A stretch of DNA of 64,000 nucleotides, taken from contig CBDESR010000005.1 in NCBI GenBank assembly GCA_965242615.1, forward strand, positions 1,240,001-1,304,000, given 5' to 3'. How positions within the stretch are numbered: position 1 is the first letter of the stretch; each line of letters starts with the position of its first letter. Both the position numbers and the translations under genes were made by a program. Shown one piece after another: positions 51,227-60,721 of this stretch. Source of the DNA: CBDBCU01 sp965242615 (lineage in GTDB: Bacteria; Chloroflexota; Dehalococcoidia; Lucifugimonadales; UBA3495). The notes beneath the pieces are model-generated. The model did no database searches. It saw only the letters and a list, made by a program, of their open reading frames with translations, and was not told the DNA's origin.

Positions 51227-52831
51227 ATGGCGTTAATGACCGGGGGGCAGGCTTTAGCCAAGTCCCTGTATCGGGAAGGGGTGCGGGTGATTTTCGGGCT
51301 GCCCGGAGTGCAGCTGTACCACGCTTTGGACGGGTTGGCGGAGGAGCCGGGCATTCGGTTCATCACTACCCGCCACGAGCAGGCTACGACCTATATGGCG
51401 GACGGCTACTCCCGGGCCGGCGGCGCGGGCATCGGCGTAGCGATGATGGTGCCGGGGCCGGGCTTGCAAAATGCCTCGGCCGGCATTGGCACCGCCTACG
51501 CCGCATCGTCGCCCATCCTGGTGGTGTGCGGGCAGATTGAGCGGGATTTGATTGGGGTTGACCGGGGAATTCTGCACGAAGTCAATGACCAGTTGGATAC
51601 GATCAAGCCGGTTACCAAGTGGGCGAAGCGGATTTTAGACCCGGGGGAAATCCCGGAGGCGGTGCATACGGCTTTCTATCAGCTGAAAACCGGCCGGCCG
51701 CGCCCGGTGGAAATTGAAATCCCTCCGGAAACTCTGGCGGAAAGGGCTGAGGTGGAACTGCCGGAGCCGGAGGAGTATCCCCATCCGGCCGCAGACCCGG
51801 CGGCGGTGCGGGCCGGGGCTGAAATTATGGATACGGCGGCGCGGCCGCTGATTTGGGCCGGTGGCGGCGTCATCTCGGCCGGAGCCGGGGACATCCTACA
51901 AAAGGTAGCCGAACATCTGCAAGCGCCGGTCATCACTACCCCGGAGGGCAAGGGGGCGATTTCGGAACGGCATCCGTTGGCTTTGGGGGCGCACCGGCTG
52001 CGGAATGACCCGGTAGCCCGGGAAGCGCCGGATTTTGACGCGATTCTGGCGGTCGGCACAAGGATGGCTAACCCGGCATGGCTGGGCGGGCAGCGGGTAG
52101 TGCAGATTGACATTGACCCGGCGGAGTTGGGGCGCAACTACGCCAACACTTACGGCATAGCGGGGGATGCCCGGCAGACGCTGGAAAGTCTGTACGCCGC
52201 TTTGACAACGTTAGGGCCGGCCCGGGAGAGCCGGGCGGCGGAAACGGCGGCATTGCGGGAGCGGCGGGCGGCGGCCGCCTTGCGGGTGGAGCCGCAGGAA
52301 ACTTTGACCGCCACTATCCGCAGCGTGATGCCGGAGGATGGCATCCTGATTTCCGGGATGACGCAAATCGGCTACTACTGCCGGGCGTTCTATCCGGTGT
52401 ATCAGCCGCGGACTTTTATCACTTCCTCTTACGCCGGCAATTTAGGCTACGCCTTTCCGGTGGCGTTGGGGGCCAAGGTTGCCCAACCGGATAAGGCCGT
52501 GGTGGCGGTGTCCGGGGATGGCGGCTTTCTGTTCAATTCCCAGGAACTGGCTACGGCGGTGCAGTACGGCATTAACGCCGTGGTGGTGGTGTTCAATGAT
52601 AGCGCCTATGGCAATGTGCTGCGGGATCAGGTGAACCGGTTTGAGGGACGGATTTACGGGGTGGAACTGCATAACCCGGATTTTGTAAAGCTGGCGGAGG
52701 CTTACGGGGCCCGGGGCGTACGGGCCGAGGGCGCGGAGCAGTTGGCGGCGGCGCTGCAAGAAGCGTTGGCTATGGACGCGCCGACGCTGATTGAGGTTCC
52801 GGTGCCACCGATGCCTACGCCCTTTGAGTAG
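51227..52831 (+). CDS. Thiamine-diphosphate-dependent enzyme (acetolactate synthase-like)
   Basis: 534 residues with three domains: N-terminal Pyr domain with the catalytic glutamate in TTRHEQATTYMADGYSR, central Rossmann domain (PLIWAGGGVISAGAGDI) and C-terminal PP domain with the GDG-N motif GDGGFLFNSQELATAVQYG ... FNDSAYGN. Relatives include acetolactate synthase, benzoylformate decarboxylase and glyoxylate carboligase; no regulatory-subunit gene is nearby, so a catabolic role is as likely as biosynthesis. ATG 51227 is about 25 nt from the predicted transcription start and has AAAGGTG upstream. The uracil-DNA glycosylase gene follows after 13 nt. Confidence 0.85.
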   Translation: MALMTGGQALAKSLYREGVRVIFGLPGVQLYHALDGLAEEPGIRFITTRHEQATTYMADGYSRAGGAGIGVAMMVPGPGLQNASAGIGTAYAASSPILVVCGQIERDLIGVDRGILHEVNDQLDTIKPVTKWAKRILDPGEIPEAVHTAFYQLKTGRPRPVEIEIPPETLAERAEVELPEPEEYPHPAADPAAVRAGAEIMDTAARPLIWAGGGVISAGAGDILQKVAEHLQAPVITTPEGKGAISERHPLALGAHRLRNDPVAREAPDFDAILAVGTRMANPAWLGGQRVVQIDIDPAELGRNYANTYGIAGDARQTLESLYAALTTLGPARESRAAETAALRERRAAAALRVEPQETLTATIRSVMPEDGILISGMTQIGYYCRAFYPVYQPRTFITSSYAGNLGYAFPVALGAKVAQPDKAVVAVSGDGGFLFNSQELATAVQYGINAVVVVFNDSAYGNVLRDQVNRFEGRIYGVELHNPDFVKLAEAYGARGVRAEGAEQLAAALQEALAMDAPTLIEVPVPPMPTPFE

Positions 52832-52844
52832 GCGGGAGGCCGGG

Positions 52845-53546
52845 ATGGGGGAGGAACTAACCCCGCTGCAGCAGCTGCACGACCGGGTTATTCAGTGCGC
52901 CCTTTGCCCCCGATTGGTAGCGCATCGGGAACGGGTAGCGCAGGAAAAAGTGGGGCGGTATCGGGATTGGGAGTATTGGGGCAAGCCGGTGCCGCCTTTT
53001 GGCGACCCGGCGGCGCGGCTGCTGGTGTTGGGCTTGGCGCCGGCGGCCAATGGCGGCAACCGCACCGGGCGGAGTTTTACCGGGGATGCCAGCGGCGATT
53101 GGCTGTTCCGCAGCTTGTATAAGTTCGGGTTTGCCAACCGGCCGGATTCCCGCTGCCGGGGGGATGGCTTGCAGCTGACTGATGTTTATATTACCAATGC
53201 GGTACGCTGCGCGCCGCCGCAGAACAAGCCAACGGCGGCGGAAAAGGCAACTTGCCGCCCTTGGCTGATTGCGGAACTAGGGCTGCTGACGGACATTAAG
53301 GCGGTGGTGGCGTTGGGGCGGTTTGCCTTTGACGCTTACCTGCAAACCCGGCGGGCGGCGGGAGGGGACAACCCAGCGCCGCGGCCCAAGTTCGGGCATA
53401 ACCTTTTATATATCTTGCCGGAGGGCGTGGCGTTGATTGGCTCTTACCATCCCAGCCGGCAGAACACCAACACCGGCAAGCTGACGGAGGAAATGTTTGA
53501 TGCGGTGTTTGAGCGGGCAAGGGCGGTGGTGGGGAGGGGCAGATGA
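52845..53546 (+). CDS. Uracil-DNA glycosylase, family 5 (UDGb-like)
   Basis: 233 residues. Iron-sulfur cysteines are suggested by QCALCPRLV near the N-terminus and NAVRCAPPQNKPTAAEKATC mid-protein. The active-site motif 1 is GLAPAANGGNRTGRSFTGD, as in family 5 enzymes, which lack the usual catalytic Asp/Asn there; motif 2 is GSYHPSRQNTNTGKLT. It removes uracil and other deaminated bases. GGGAGG precedes ATG 52845. It is likely co-transcribed with the TPP enzyme gene. Confidence 0.9.
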   Translation: MGEELTPLQQLHDRVIQCALCPRLVAHRERVAQEKVGRYRDWEYWGKPVPPFGDPAARLLVLGLAPAANGGNRTGRSFTGDASGDWLFRSLYKFGFANRPDSRCRGDGLQLTDVYITNAVRCAPPQNKPTAAEKATCRPWLIAELGLLTDIKAVVALGRFAFDAYLQTRRAAGGDNPAPRPKFGHNLLYILPEGVALIGSYHPSRQNTNTGKLTEEMFDAVFERARAVVGRGR

Positions 53547-53608
53547 TTTATAGATGGTAAAGAGCGCAAGTCCGGAAAGCAACGGGGCTTTAAGCAGGTC
53601 GCCAAAGC

Positions 53609-53633
53609 CCTATGTTCCCGCAGGGAACATAGG
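53609..53633. repeat. Perfect 11-bp hairpin downstream of the glycosylase gene
   Basis: CCTATGTTCCC and GGGAACATAGG pair around GCA. No T-run follows. It may be a transcription barrier or an IS end; it lies next to a transposase remnant. Confidence 0.5.
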
Positions 53634-53700
53634 GGACGCCGGCTGGTCGATGCCGGGGGGTGTGCTACGCCGGCTATCTGAAAGAAGTAGGGGCGTAGTC

Positions 53701-54027
53701 CCCCCAGCAAAATACCACAGAACCGGGGAGACGGCTTACGCCATCACCAGTTTGTCTCCGGAGCAAGCGGCACCGGAGCGGCTGCTGGAATTGTGGCGGG
53801 GGCATTGGGGCATTGCGAACCGGCTACATTGGGTGCGGGATGTTACCTTTGGCGAGGACCGCTACCGGGTCAGAAGCGGGGCGGCGCCGCCGGTCTTGGC
53901 AGCTTTACGCAACCTGGTCAGCGGGCTGTTGCGTTTGGTCGGCCATAGCAACATGGCCGCCGCCTTGCGATATTACGGCTGGCGGGCCGCGGCTGCTTTG
54001 CAACTCCGGGATTTCCCCTTGCCTTGA
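53701..54027 (+). pseudogene. ISAs1-type transposase, C-terminal fragment
   Basis: Only the last roughly 100 residues are recognisable: ETAYAITSLSPEQAAPERLL, LWRGHWGIANRLHWVRDVTF, GEDRYRVRSG, and NLVSGLLRLVGHSNMAAAL. This is the conserved end of ISAs1-family (IS4-like) transposases, carrying the HWGIENxLHW-type motif with the final catalytic Glu changed to Ala (GIANRLHW). The catalytic Asp residues and most of the protein are missing. The frame stays open back to 53554 but that part has no transposase signal. Confidence 0.75.
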
Positions 54028-54385
54028 CAATTAAAAGACCCAGGGTACCCCCTCGCGGTTCCGTTCTGTTACGGATGATTCTCAACTTTACGATATTGCC
54101 GGAAAGTTCATTTCATCCGTAGTAGAACGGAAGCAAAACTTTCCCATCCACGGCGGGAGAACTTTTACAAAAGTTCCCCCGCCGTATTTTTTTCGCCCCC
54201 TTCCCGGGACCAAAAAAATTTTTAATTCCCCCAACCCCTCCGGTAGCCAACCCCGCCCCTCCCAATTTTCCCAAATCGCCAGGAAAGGCCGCCCAACCTG
54301 TCAAGGGGTTGGGCGGCCTTTCCTACACTTTTATTACCGGCCTAATACCGGCATTAAAAGGCTCCGGCCGCCCGGAGGTATTCCT
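54028..54385. repeat. Intergenic with a two-hairpin repeat fragment and a long perfect hairpin
   Basis: 54160-54182 repeats the GGGAACTTTTGTAAAAGTTC hairpin of 20628 and 35875 in inverted orientation, followed by a T/A-rich stretch. A perfect 18-bp stem (54281-54298 with 54307-54324, 8-nt loop) is followed by ACACTTTTATT; it lies 61 nt before the secreted-protein gene and is the counterpart of the hairpin at 20451. It could be a terminator for readthrough transcription or a leader element. Confidence 0.65.
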
Positions 54386-55252
54386 ATGTACCGTTACCGA
54401 TTCCTCATCGCCGCTCTGACCCTCACCGCCTTGACCATCCTCCTAACCGTCGCCTCCAGTCCCGCCCAAGCCGCCCCCCGTTCCATCCCATGGGACTGCT
54501 CCGACTGGCAAGAGACCCCGGCCGTGGCCGACGCCGATGATGCCCGCGTCTCGATGATCCTCGAATCCCTGGCCGCCAACCGGGGCAAGGCCATCTACTG
54601 CGCCATCGACCAGTCCGACACCTGGACCAAGTCCGAAACTTGGCTTGCCGGCCGGGACCGCAACGAACGGGACGACACCGTCTATTTCGGCCAGCAAGGC
54701 AACTTCCGGGGCTTTCTCGCCGCCCAGGAAGGCTACCTCACCGATGGCGAATCCGGCGTTACCGGCGTCAGCCGCGAACTCATCTTTGAATTCCCCCGGG
54801 AGGAACGCCGCGGCAAGAAAACCGTCATCAAACGCCTCAAACTCGAAGCCGACCCGGGCCGCCTTGCCCGCAGCCGCGATGGCGCCGCGAGTACCGGATA
54901 CAGCGACGAAGGATCATGGACTCCTACCAATTGGGGGTCTATAGGACGGGCGTATCGGAACTTTTGCAATTCGGGCGGTCCCGGCTTCGTTACTGGTACC
55001 CACCAGAGCTACTCCCACGCCCGCTATTGCCAAGGCATTGATTGGGCTCCCTTGGTACAAGCGGCCGCCGAACGGGATTGCGCCGCCCGGGGCTATCCTC
55101 GCGTCAAGGAGGCTGCGCCGTCTGGCAGTTGGTCATTTCAGTGGCGCGACCCGCGACCTCCGGGCACCTACCCCAAGTTTTCGCACGTATTCTGGCAGGT
55201 GCGCCAATACACTGCCACCTGCGAAAAGAAAATCCGCGTCCGCCGCCGCTAA
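54386..55252 (+). CDS. Secreted protein of a two-member variable family (copy 2)
   Basis: 288 residues. Signal peptide LTLTALTILLTVASSPAQAA, then the same module as the protein at 19478: RSIPWDCSDW, SMILESLAANRGKAIYCAID, WLAGRDRNERDDTVYFG, TDGESGVTGVSRELIFEFPR. From about residue 140 it is unrelated in sequence to copy 1 except for a cysteine-containing A-x-x-D/R-x-C-x-A-x-G-x pattern and the end TATCEKKIRVRRR. GGAGG lies 8 nt before ATG 54386. Base identity over the conserved part is high, so the duplication is recent or the module is under strong constraint. Function unknown. Confidence 0.75.
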   Translation: MYRYRFLIAALTLTALTILLTVASSPAQAAPRSIPWDCSDWQETPAVADADDARVSMILESLAANRGKAIYCAIDQSDTWTKSETWLAGRDRNERDDTVYFGQQGNFRGFLAAQEGYLTDGESGVTGVSRELIFEFPREERRGKKTVIKRLKLEADPGRLARSRDGAASTGYSDEGSWTPTNWGSIGRAYRNFCNSGGPGFVTGTHQSYSHARYCQGIDWAPLVQAAAERDCAARGYPRVKEAAPSGSWSFQWRDPRPPGTYPKFSHVFWQVRQYTATCEKKIRVRRR

Positions 55253-55519
55253 CCCCACCGCCGCGCCCGGCGGCCTACTCGAACCGACCACCAAGGGGGT
55301 GGGCTATTCCAAGCCCGCCCCCTTACCTTACGACTTACTTGTCGTCATTCCCACGAAAGGAGGAATGACGATTTCTATAGACGATAGACCGGCCGGCCGC
55401 GGGGAAACAGCGTTGCCGGCGATGGTATCCTTGACAGCAACCCAACTCACTGCTAAAGTTCCTGCTCTGTCCCGTGCCGCCAAGCCAAACCCCATCAAAA
55501 CAAAAAGAAGTTGCCCCTG
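55253..55519. repeat. Intergenic with a diverged REP
   Basis: CATTCCCACGAAAGGAGGAA with ATGACG (55344-55370) is a broken form of the common palindrome, followed by ATAGACGATAGACCGGCCGG as near 33150-33175. No gene is seen. Confidence 0.5.
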
Positions 55520-58500
55520 ATGCCCTTAACCCCCAGGCTGCCCCTGCTCGCCGCGTCCCTGACCCTGCTGGCCCTGATTCTGGTCGCGGTTTCCCTGAAC
55601 GCCGCCTTTACTCCCACGGCCCAAGCCCAAACGACCACCACCGACTACGACAGCAACGATGACGGGCTGATTGAGATTACCACTCTGGCCCAGCTGAACG
55701 CCATCCGTTGGGACCTGGACGGCGACGGGGCCGTGACGGCAACGGACCAAGCCAACTACACCGCTGCCTTTCCCAACGCCGCCGCCGGCATGGGCTGTCC
55801 CGATGGCAGCGACGCCGATACCAATCCCGACCCTTGCATCGGCTACGAACTGAAAGCCGACTTGACCTTTGACAGCAACGGCGATGGCAGCGTTACCGCC
55901 GCCGATTCCGGCGGCCTCTACTGGAACAACGGCGCCGGCTGGACGCCCCTTGGAAACATCCGCCACGGCGCTTTCACCGGGGAGTTTCAAGGCCGGGGCC
56001 AGGTCATCTCCCACCTGTTCATCAACAACACTACCCGGGTCTATCTCGGCTTGTTCGGCTCCATCGGGGATGGCGGTCGGGTCAGCGGCTTGGGGCTGGA
56101 GCAGGTCAGCATCAGCAGCACCGCCACGCCATCAGCCGGGGGGATCGCCGGCTCTAATACCGGTAGCATCACGGCCAGCTACGCCCGGGGAACTATCAGC
56201 AGCAATGCCAGCGCCAGCGGCAATGCGCTGACCGGGGGACTGGTGGGGTATAACGGCTTGGCCGGCACGGTGCAAGCCAGCTTTGCGGAGGTGGCAGTGT
56301 CGAACCGGAACAGCCAGCCGTCGGCCATCGCCGGCGGACTGGTCGGGCAGAATGCCGGCAGCATCCAGGCCAGCTATGCGGCTGGCGCGGTGTCGGTTCA
56401 CGGGAACACGCAGTTCACCCGGGCCGGCGGCTTGGTGGGCAGCAACGGCGGCGGGATAACGGCCAGCTACGCCCGGGGGCGGGTTACCGCTGCCGGCAGT
56501 GGCAGCGTCGCCGGCGGCCTGGTGGGGCGACAGGCCAGCAACGGCCGGGCCACCAACAGCTATTGGGATACCACGACTTCCGGCTTGGCGTCCAGCGCCG
56601 GCGGGACGGGACAAAGCAGCAGCGCCCTGCAAACCATGACCGGCTACACGGGCATCTACGCCCACTGGAACCTGAACCTGGACGGCGCCGGCGGCGGCGA
56701 TACTCCGTGGTATTTCGGTGCCGCCAACCAGTATCCCGTCCCGGTCTATGGGATGGCGCGGGATTACGATGCCGACAACGACCAACTGCTGGAAGTGGAG
56801 AACCTGGCGCAGCTGAACGCCATCCGCTGGGACTTGAACGGCGATGGCGTAGTGGCAGCTGCGGACCAAGCCAACTATGCCGCCGCCTTCCCGTGGCCGG
56901 CCGCCGGCATGGGCTGTCCTGATGGCAGCGACGCCGACACCAACCCCGACCCCTGCCTCGGCTACGAACTGCAAACGGACCTGGACTTTGACAGCAACGG
57001 CGATGGCAGCGTAACCACCGCCGATTCCGGCGGCCTTTACTGGAACGGCGGCGCCGGATGGATACCTCTCGGCAACGCTGTCGATGACTACCACGGGGAG
57101 TTTCAGGGCCGGGGCCAGGTCATCTCCCACCTGTTCATCAACAACTCCACCCGGGCCTATCTGGGCTTGTTCGGCTCCATCGGAAATCGCGGCCGGGTCA
57201 CCGGCTTGGGATTGGAGCAGGTCAGCATCAGCAGCAGTCTCGCGGCGTCCGCCGGGAGCCTCGCCGGGTCTAATACCGGCATCATCACGGCCAGCTACGC
57301 CGCCGGAACTGTGGGCAGTAATGTCAGCGCTGGCAATGCGCTGACCGGGGGACTGGTGGGATATAACGGCCTTGCCGGCACGGTGCAATCCAGCTTTGCG
57401 AATGTGGCCGTGTCGAGCCGGCACAGCCAAGCGTCGGCCATCGCCGGCGGACTGGCCGGGGAGAATGCGGGCAATATCCAGGCCAGCTATGCCGCCGGCG
57501 CGGTGTCGGTTCACGGGACCACCCGTTTCACCCGGGTTGGGGGCTTGGCGGGCAGCAACCGGGGCCGGATAACGGCCAGCTACGCCCGGGGGCAAGTAAC
57601 CCGTTCCGGCAGCGGCAGCGTCGCCGGCGGACTGGTGGGCAGCCAACTCCGCAACGGCCGGGTAACCAACAGCTATTGGGATACCACAACTTCCGGCTTG
57701 GCGTCCAGCGCCGGCGGGACCGGACAAAGCAGCAGCGCCCTGCAAACCCCCACCGGCTACACCGGCATTTACGCCCACTGGAACCTGAACCTGGACGGCG
57801 TAGCCGGCGGCGATAACCCGTGGTATTTCGGCGCCGCTAACCAGTATCCCGTCCCGGTCTATGAGACGGCGCGGGATTACGATGCCGACAACGACCAGCT
57901 GCTGGAAGTGGACAACCTAGCGCAGCTGAACGCCATCCGCTGGGACTTGAACGGCGACGGGATAGTGGCGGCCGCGGATTCTGCCAACTATGCCGCTGCC
58001 TTTCCGTGGCCGGCGACCGGGATGGGCTGCGCCAATGGCGTTGCTGCCGCCGCCTGCATCGGCTACGAACTGCAAGCCGACCTGGACTTTGACACCAACG
58101 GGAACGGCAGCATCGACGCCGCTGACCAGTTCTGGAACAACGGGGCGGGCTGGCAGCCTATCGGCAAAGCGTCTTGGATCTTGAGTTCCGATGGGAATAG
58201 TTCGACTTTAACCGGGATGTTCGAGGGGACTTTCCAAGGCAACGGCAAGACCATTGCCAACCTGTATATCAACCATACCCGATTGGTCCGTGCTTCCTTC
58301 AGCCTATTCGATAACATAGGCACCACCGGGGTCATCGACGGAGTGAATCTGCGTAACGTGGACATCCGCATTCACTCCCTAGGCGCAGGAAGCCCTTTAG
58401 CCTCATTCAACTGGGGAACCATCAGGGGCAGTTCAGCCACCGGGCGTATCAGTGTGAACCTTGTGAACCCTGGTACCATCGTGCGCCTCAGCGATAATAC

Positions 58501-59788
58501 CAAGGCGCGGGTCGGGGCCTCTGCCGGGGGCTTGGTGTACGTCAACCACGGCAGCGTCACCAGCAGCTACGCCAACACCGAAATTACAGGCAACGTTTCG
58601 TGGGCCGGCGGGTTGGTAGGAAGTAACGGGTGTGTTGTTTTAACTAGTGGCGAGTATTGTGGGAGCGTCGTTGCCAGCTACTCCAGCGGTGCAGTCAGCA
58701 GCACCAACAGCAAAGGTGCAATGTTGGGTGGACTGTTGGGCGATAACACCGGTACAATTACCGCCTCTTACTCCATCAGTCCAGTCAAAGCTACCGGAAA
58801 TGGGGCGCGCGTGGGGGGGCTGGTGGGTGACCAACATCGTGGAACCATCACCGCTAGTTACGCCGCCGGCCCGGTAGTGGCTACCGGAACCAACTCCTTT
58901 GTTGGCGGCTTGGTAGCGGTGAACGGCCAGTTAGATGGGAACGGCAATGTGGGCGCGAACACCGGGGGAACAGCGGTCAACAGCTACTGGGACACCCAGG
59001 TCAGCGGCCAGAGCAGCAGCGCCTTGGGAACGGACAAGACCACGGCGGAACTGACCGACCCCACCGGCTACAGCGGCATTTATGCCAACTGGAACCTGAA
59101 CCTGGACGGGCAAGCCGGCAACGATGACCCTTGGGACTTCACCCACCACTATCCCAAGCTGAAGTACGGCGGGCTGGCCCTGCTGAACCAAGCCCGTATC
59201 TACCCGGATTACGATGGCAGTTCCCCGGTAGTAGGCGAAGCCATAGTCTATCGGCTGAACGACGGCTACCATACCCGCTTGGGCAGCGACGCCATTAAAT
59301 GGGAACTTTCCGCCGATGGCGTAAGCGACTGGACGACGGCGCAAAGCAGCGGGAGCAACCTCCGCAGCACCGGCGGCACCGATTACTTCGTACCTAAAGC
59401 CACTGAAGCCAACCAGCGGCTGCGGAATCAGGTTAATACCACGGAATCGGGCTGGCTTGCCAGTTACACCACCCCGCCCATCAAGGCAGCCTGGACCGGG
59501 GCGACGGCGGCGGCCAGTTTTGCCAGCGGGCATAATCCGCCTCGGGTGGGGCAAAGCATCGCCATCAGCGGCAGCGATAAGGTGTGGTGGATGTTCTGCG
59601 CGGCGGCCACGACCGGCGACTGCGTGGTGGGCGACACCAATAAGGAACGCCAAACCAGTTACACGCCCGGGGCGGGAGTGCAGGGCAAATACTTGTACGC
59701 CTACCGCTACTACACCGACAGCAACGGGGTGCTGACCAGAGCCAGCACCGGCTTTATCGGCCCGATACAGGCGGCATCCAGTCCCTAG
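55520..59788 (+). CDS. Large secreted GLUG-repeat protein with three tandem modules
   Basis: 1422 residues. The signal peptide (LLAASLTLLALILVAVSLNA ... AQAQ) is followed by three modules beginning DYDxNDxLIE/LLEVxxLAQLNAIRWDL at 55643, 56762 and 57875. Each has dockerin/EF-hand-like Asp-rich loops (DLDGDGAVTATDQANY; DSNGDGSVTAADSG), a beta-helix-like region of GLUG-type repeats (GGLVGYNGLAGTVQASFA; GGLVGSNGGGITASYARG) and an NSYWDTTTSGLASSAGGTGQ end piece. A C-terminal part (about 1220-1422) has two Ig-like segments (ISGSDKVWWMFCAAAT). Likely a surface adhesin or binding protein. Modules 1 and 2 are close to identical at DNA level. ATG 55520 is preferred over TTG 55511. Confidence 0.82.
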   Translation: MPLTPRLPLLAASLTLLALILVAVSLNAAFTPTAQAQTTTTDYDSNDDGLIEITTLAQLNAIRWDLDGDGAVTATDQANYTAAFPNAAAGMGCPDGSDADTNPDPCIGYELKADLTFDSNGDGSVTAADSGGLYWNNGAGWTPLGNIRHGAFTGEFQGRGQVISHLFINNTTRVYLGLFGSIGDGGRVSGLGLEQVSISSTATPSAGGIAGSNTGSITASYARGTISSNASASGNALTGGLVGYNGLAGTVQASFAEVAVSNRNSQPSAIAGGLVGQNAGSIQASYAAGAVSVHGNTQFTRAGGLVGSNGGGITASYARGRVTAAGSGSVAGGLVGRQASNGRATNSYWDTTTSGLASSAGGTGQSSSALQTMTGYTGIYAHWNLNLDGAGGGDTPWYFGAANQYPVPVYGMARDYDADNDQLLEVENLAQLNAIRWDLNGDGVVAAADQANYAAAFPWPAAGMGCPDGSDADTNPDPCLGYELQTDLDFDSNGDGSVTTADSGGLYWNGGAGWIPLGNAVDDYHGEFQGRGQVISHLFINNSTRAYLGLFGSIGNRGRVTGLGLEQVSISSSLAASAGSLAGSNTGIITASYAAGTVGSNVSAGNALTGGLVGYNGLAGTVQSSFANVAVSSRHSQASAIAGGLAGENAGNIQASYAAGAVSVHGTTRFTRVGGLAGSNRGRITASYARGQVTRSGSGSVAGGLVGSQLRNGRVTNSYWDTTTSGLASSAGGTGQSSSALQTPTGYTGIYAHWNLNLDGVAGGDNPWYFGAANQYPVPVYETARDYDADNDQLLEVDNLAQLNAIRWDLNGDGIVAAADSANYAAAFPWPATGMGCANGVAAAACIGYELQADLDFDTNGNGSIDAADQFWNNGAGWQPIGKASWILSSDGNSSTLTGMFEGTFQGNGKTIANLYINHTRLVRASFSLFDNIGTTGVIDGVNLRNVDIRIHSLGAGSPLASFNWGTIRGSSATGRISVNLVNPGTIVRLSDNTKARVGASAGGLVYVNHGSVTSSYANTEITGNVSWAGGLVGSNGCVVLTSGEYCGSVVASYSSGAVSSTNSKGAMLGGLLGDNTGTITASYSISPVKATGNGARVGGLVGDQHRGTITASYAAGPVVATGTNSFVGGLVAVNGQLDGNGNVGANTGGTAVNSYWDTQVSGQSSSALGTDKTTAELTDPTGYSGIYANWNLNLDGQAGNDDPWDFTHHYPKLKYGGLALLNQARIYPDYDGSSPVVGEAIVYRLNDGYHTRLGSDAIKWELSADGVSDWTTAQSSGSNLRSTGGTDYFVPKATEANQRLRNQVNTTESGWLASYTTPPIKAAWTGATAAASFASGHNPPRVGQSIAISGSDKVWWMFCAAATTGDCVVGDTNKERQTSYTPGAGVQGKYLYAYRYYTDSNGVLTRASTGFIGPIQAASSP

Positions 59789-59818
59789 CCGTAACCCCTT
59801 TGCCGGTCATCTAACGCG

Positions 59819-59847
59819 CGGGCGGGTTAAACTGACCTGCCCGTTTT
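59819..59847 (+). terminator. Terminator after the GLUG protein gene
   Basis: CGGGCGGGT pairs with ACCTGCCCG (one G-U pair) around a 7-nt loop, followed by TTTT. It lies 31 nt after the stop. Confidence 0.75.
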
Positions 59848-59902
59848 GTAACCGACTAGATAATAGCTGCCGGAGCTGCCGCCATTGACGCCAGAGGCCG
59901 CC

Positions 59903-60394
59903 ATGACTCCTCAAGAACGGGAAAACCGCATCACCCCCATCCCAATGCCCATCGGCATCATCACTGACCACCAGGACCACGCCATAACCTTCCATTACAC
60001 GCGGCCGGACGACCAGCTGAACCTACCGCCGGGATCTCGCTTCGTCATCTGGAATTGGGACGGTCAAGCCTACGCCGCCGGCTGCGGAGAAATCACTGAA
60101 AACGGGACGCACGAAGCTGCCGGCATCATCACCCACGCCGACCGGCAGCCCGATTGGCCCTTCCACCTTGACCCCTTTGGCCGTGGTATGCCGGTATACG
60201 GTTTAGCTCCCGGCCAGGAGCCGGAGCCGGCCCTGAAAAACTTCCTGCCGGATCCCCGGCGTATGGCTACCTTGGCCGAGCTCCGCTACCTGCTGCAACT
60301 GGCTGAGGAACATAAGCAAGCCACCGGCATACCAATCCACAACGAATCCCTAGTCCGGCAAACCGTTGCTTACTTGGAGAACCGCCCGGACTAA
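59903..60394 (+). CDS. Hypothetical protein, 163 residues
   Basis: A soluble protein with no signal peptide. The N-terminal part has PIGIITDHQDHAITFHYTRP and RFVIWNWDGQAYAAGCGEIT, a beta-rich pattern; the C-terminal part is helical (LAELRYLLQLAEEHKQATG). No known family recognised. ATG 59903 has AGAGG 6 nt upstream; TTG 59885 is an alternative. A good terminator follows at 60426, which supports a real transcription unit. Confidence 0.6.
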   Translation: MTPQERENRITPIPMPIGIITDHQDHAITFHYTRPDDQLNLPPGSRFVIWNWDGQAYAAGCGEITENGTHEAAGIITHADRQPDWPFHLDPFGRGMPVYGLAPGQEPEPALKNFLPDPRRMATLAELRYLLQLAEEHKQATGIPIHNESLVRQTVAYLENRPD

Positions 60395-60425
60395 GCCCAA
60401 GACGACCAGCGGACAATCCGATAAA

Positions 60426-60451
60426 CCGCTCCGGTCAAGGAGCGGCTTTTT
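60426..60451 (+). terminator. Rho-independent terminator after the hypothetical gene
   Basis: CCGCTCC and GGAGCGG form a 7-bp stem with a 6-nt loop, followed by CTTTTT. Confidence 0.8.
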
Positions 60452-60497
60452 GCAGTGCCTGCCTCAAAAGAGAGTTTCCAGACTCGGGGCAGCGTAG

Positions 60498-60621
60498 GGA
60501 AATTTTTACACGGAGAAGCCGGCTCCCGGCCGAAAGCTGGACTTGATGTATCTGGGCTTTGTGCTGCTGGCGTGTATCTTTGAACTGCTGCACCGCTCCC
60601 CTTTAGCGTGAACACGACCTA
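60498..60621 (+). pseudogene. C-terminal fragment of a transposase plus right terminal repeat
   Basis: A short open frame ends KLDLMYLGFVLLACIFELLH then RSPLA and a TGA at 60609-60611; the hydrophobic end is like that of IS5-family transposases (a tentative resemblance). The stop codon lies within TTAGCGTGAACACGACCTA (60603-60621), which matches the MITE terminal inverted repeat at 37960-38366 in 18 of 19 positions. This may be the right end of the autonomous IS that mobilised the MITEs. Nothing else is seen to 60721. Confidence 0.45.
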
Positions 60622-60721
60622 GCGGCGTCACGGCAGACCTCCGGGCGGATTGTGCTGATGGGATGGCTACCGGGCTATATTACCGCTAACCTCAGCCCGG
60701 TGAAAGGGACTACTTCGCCGC

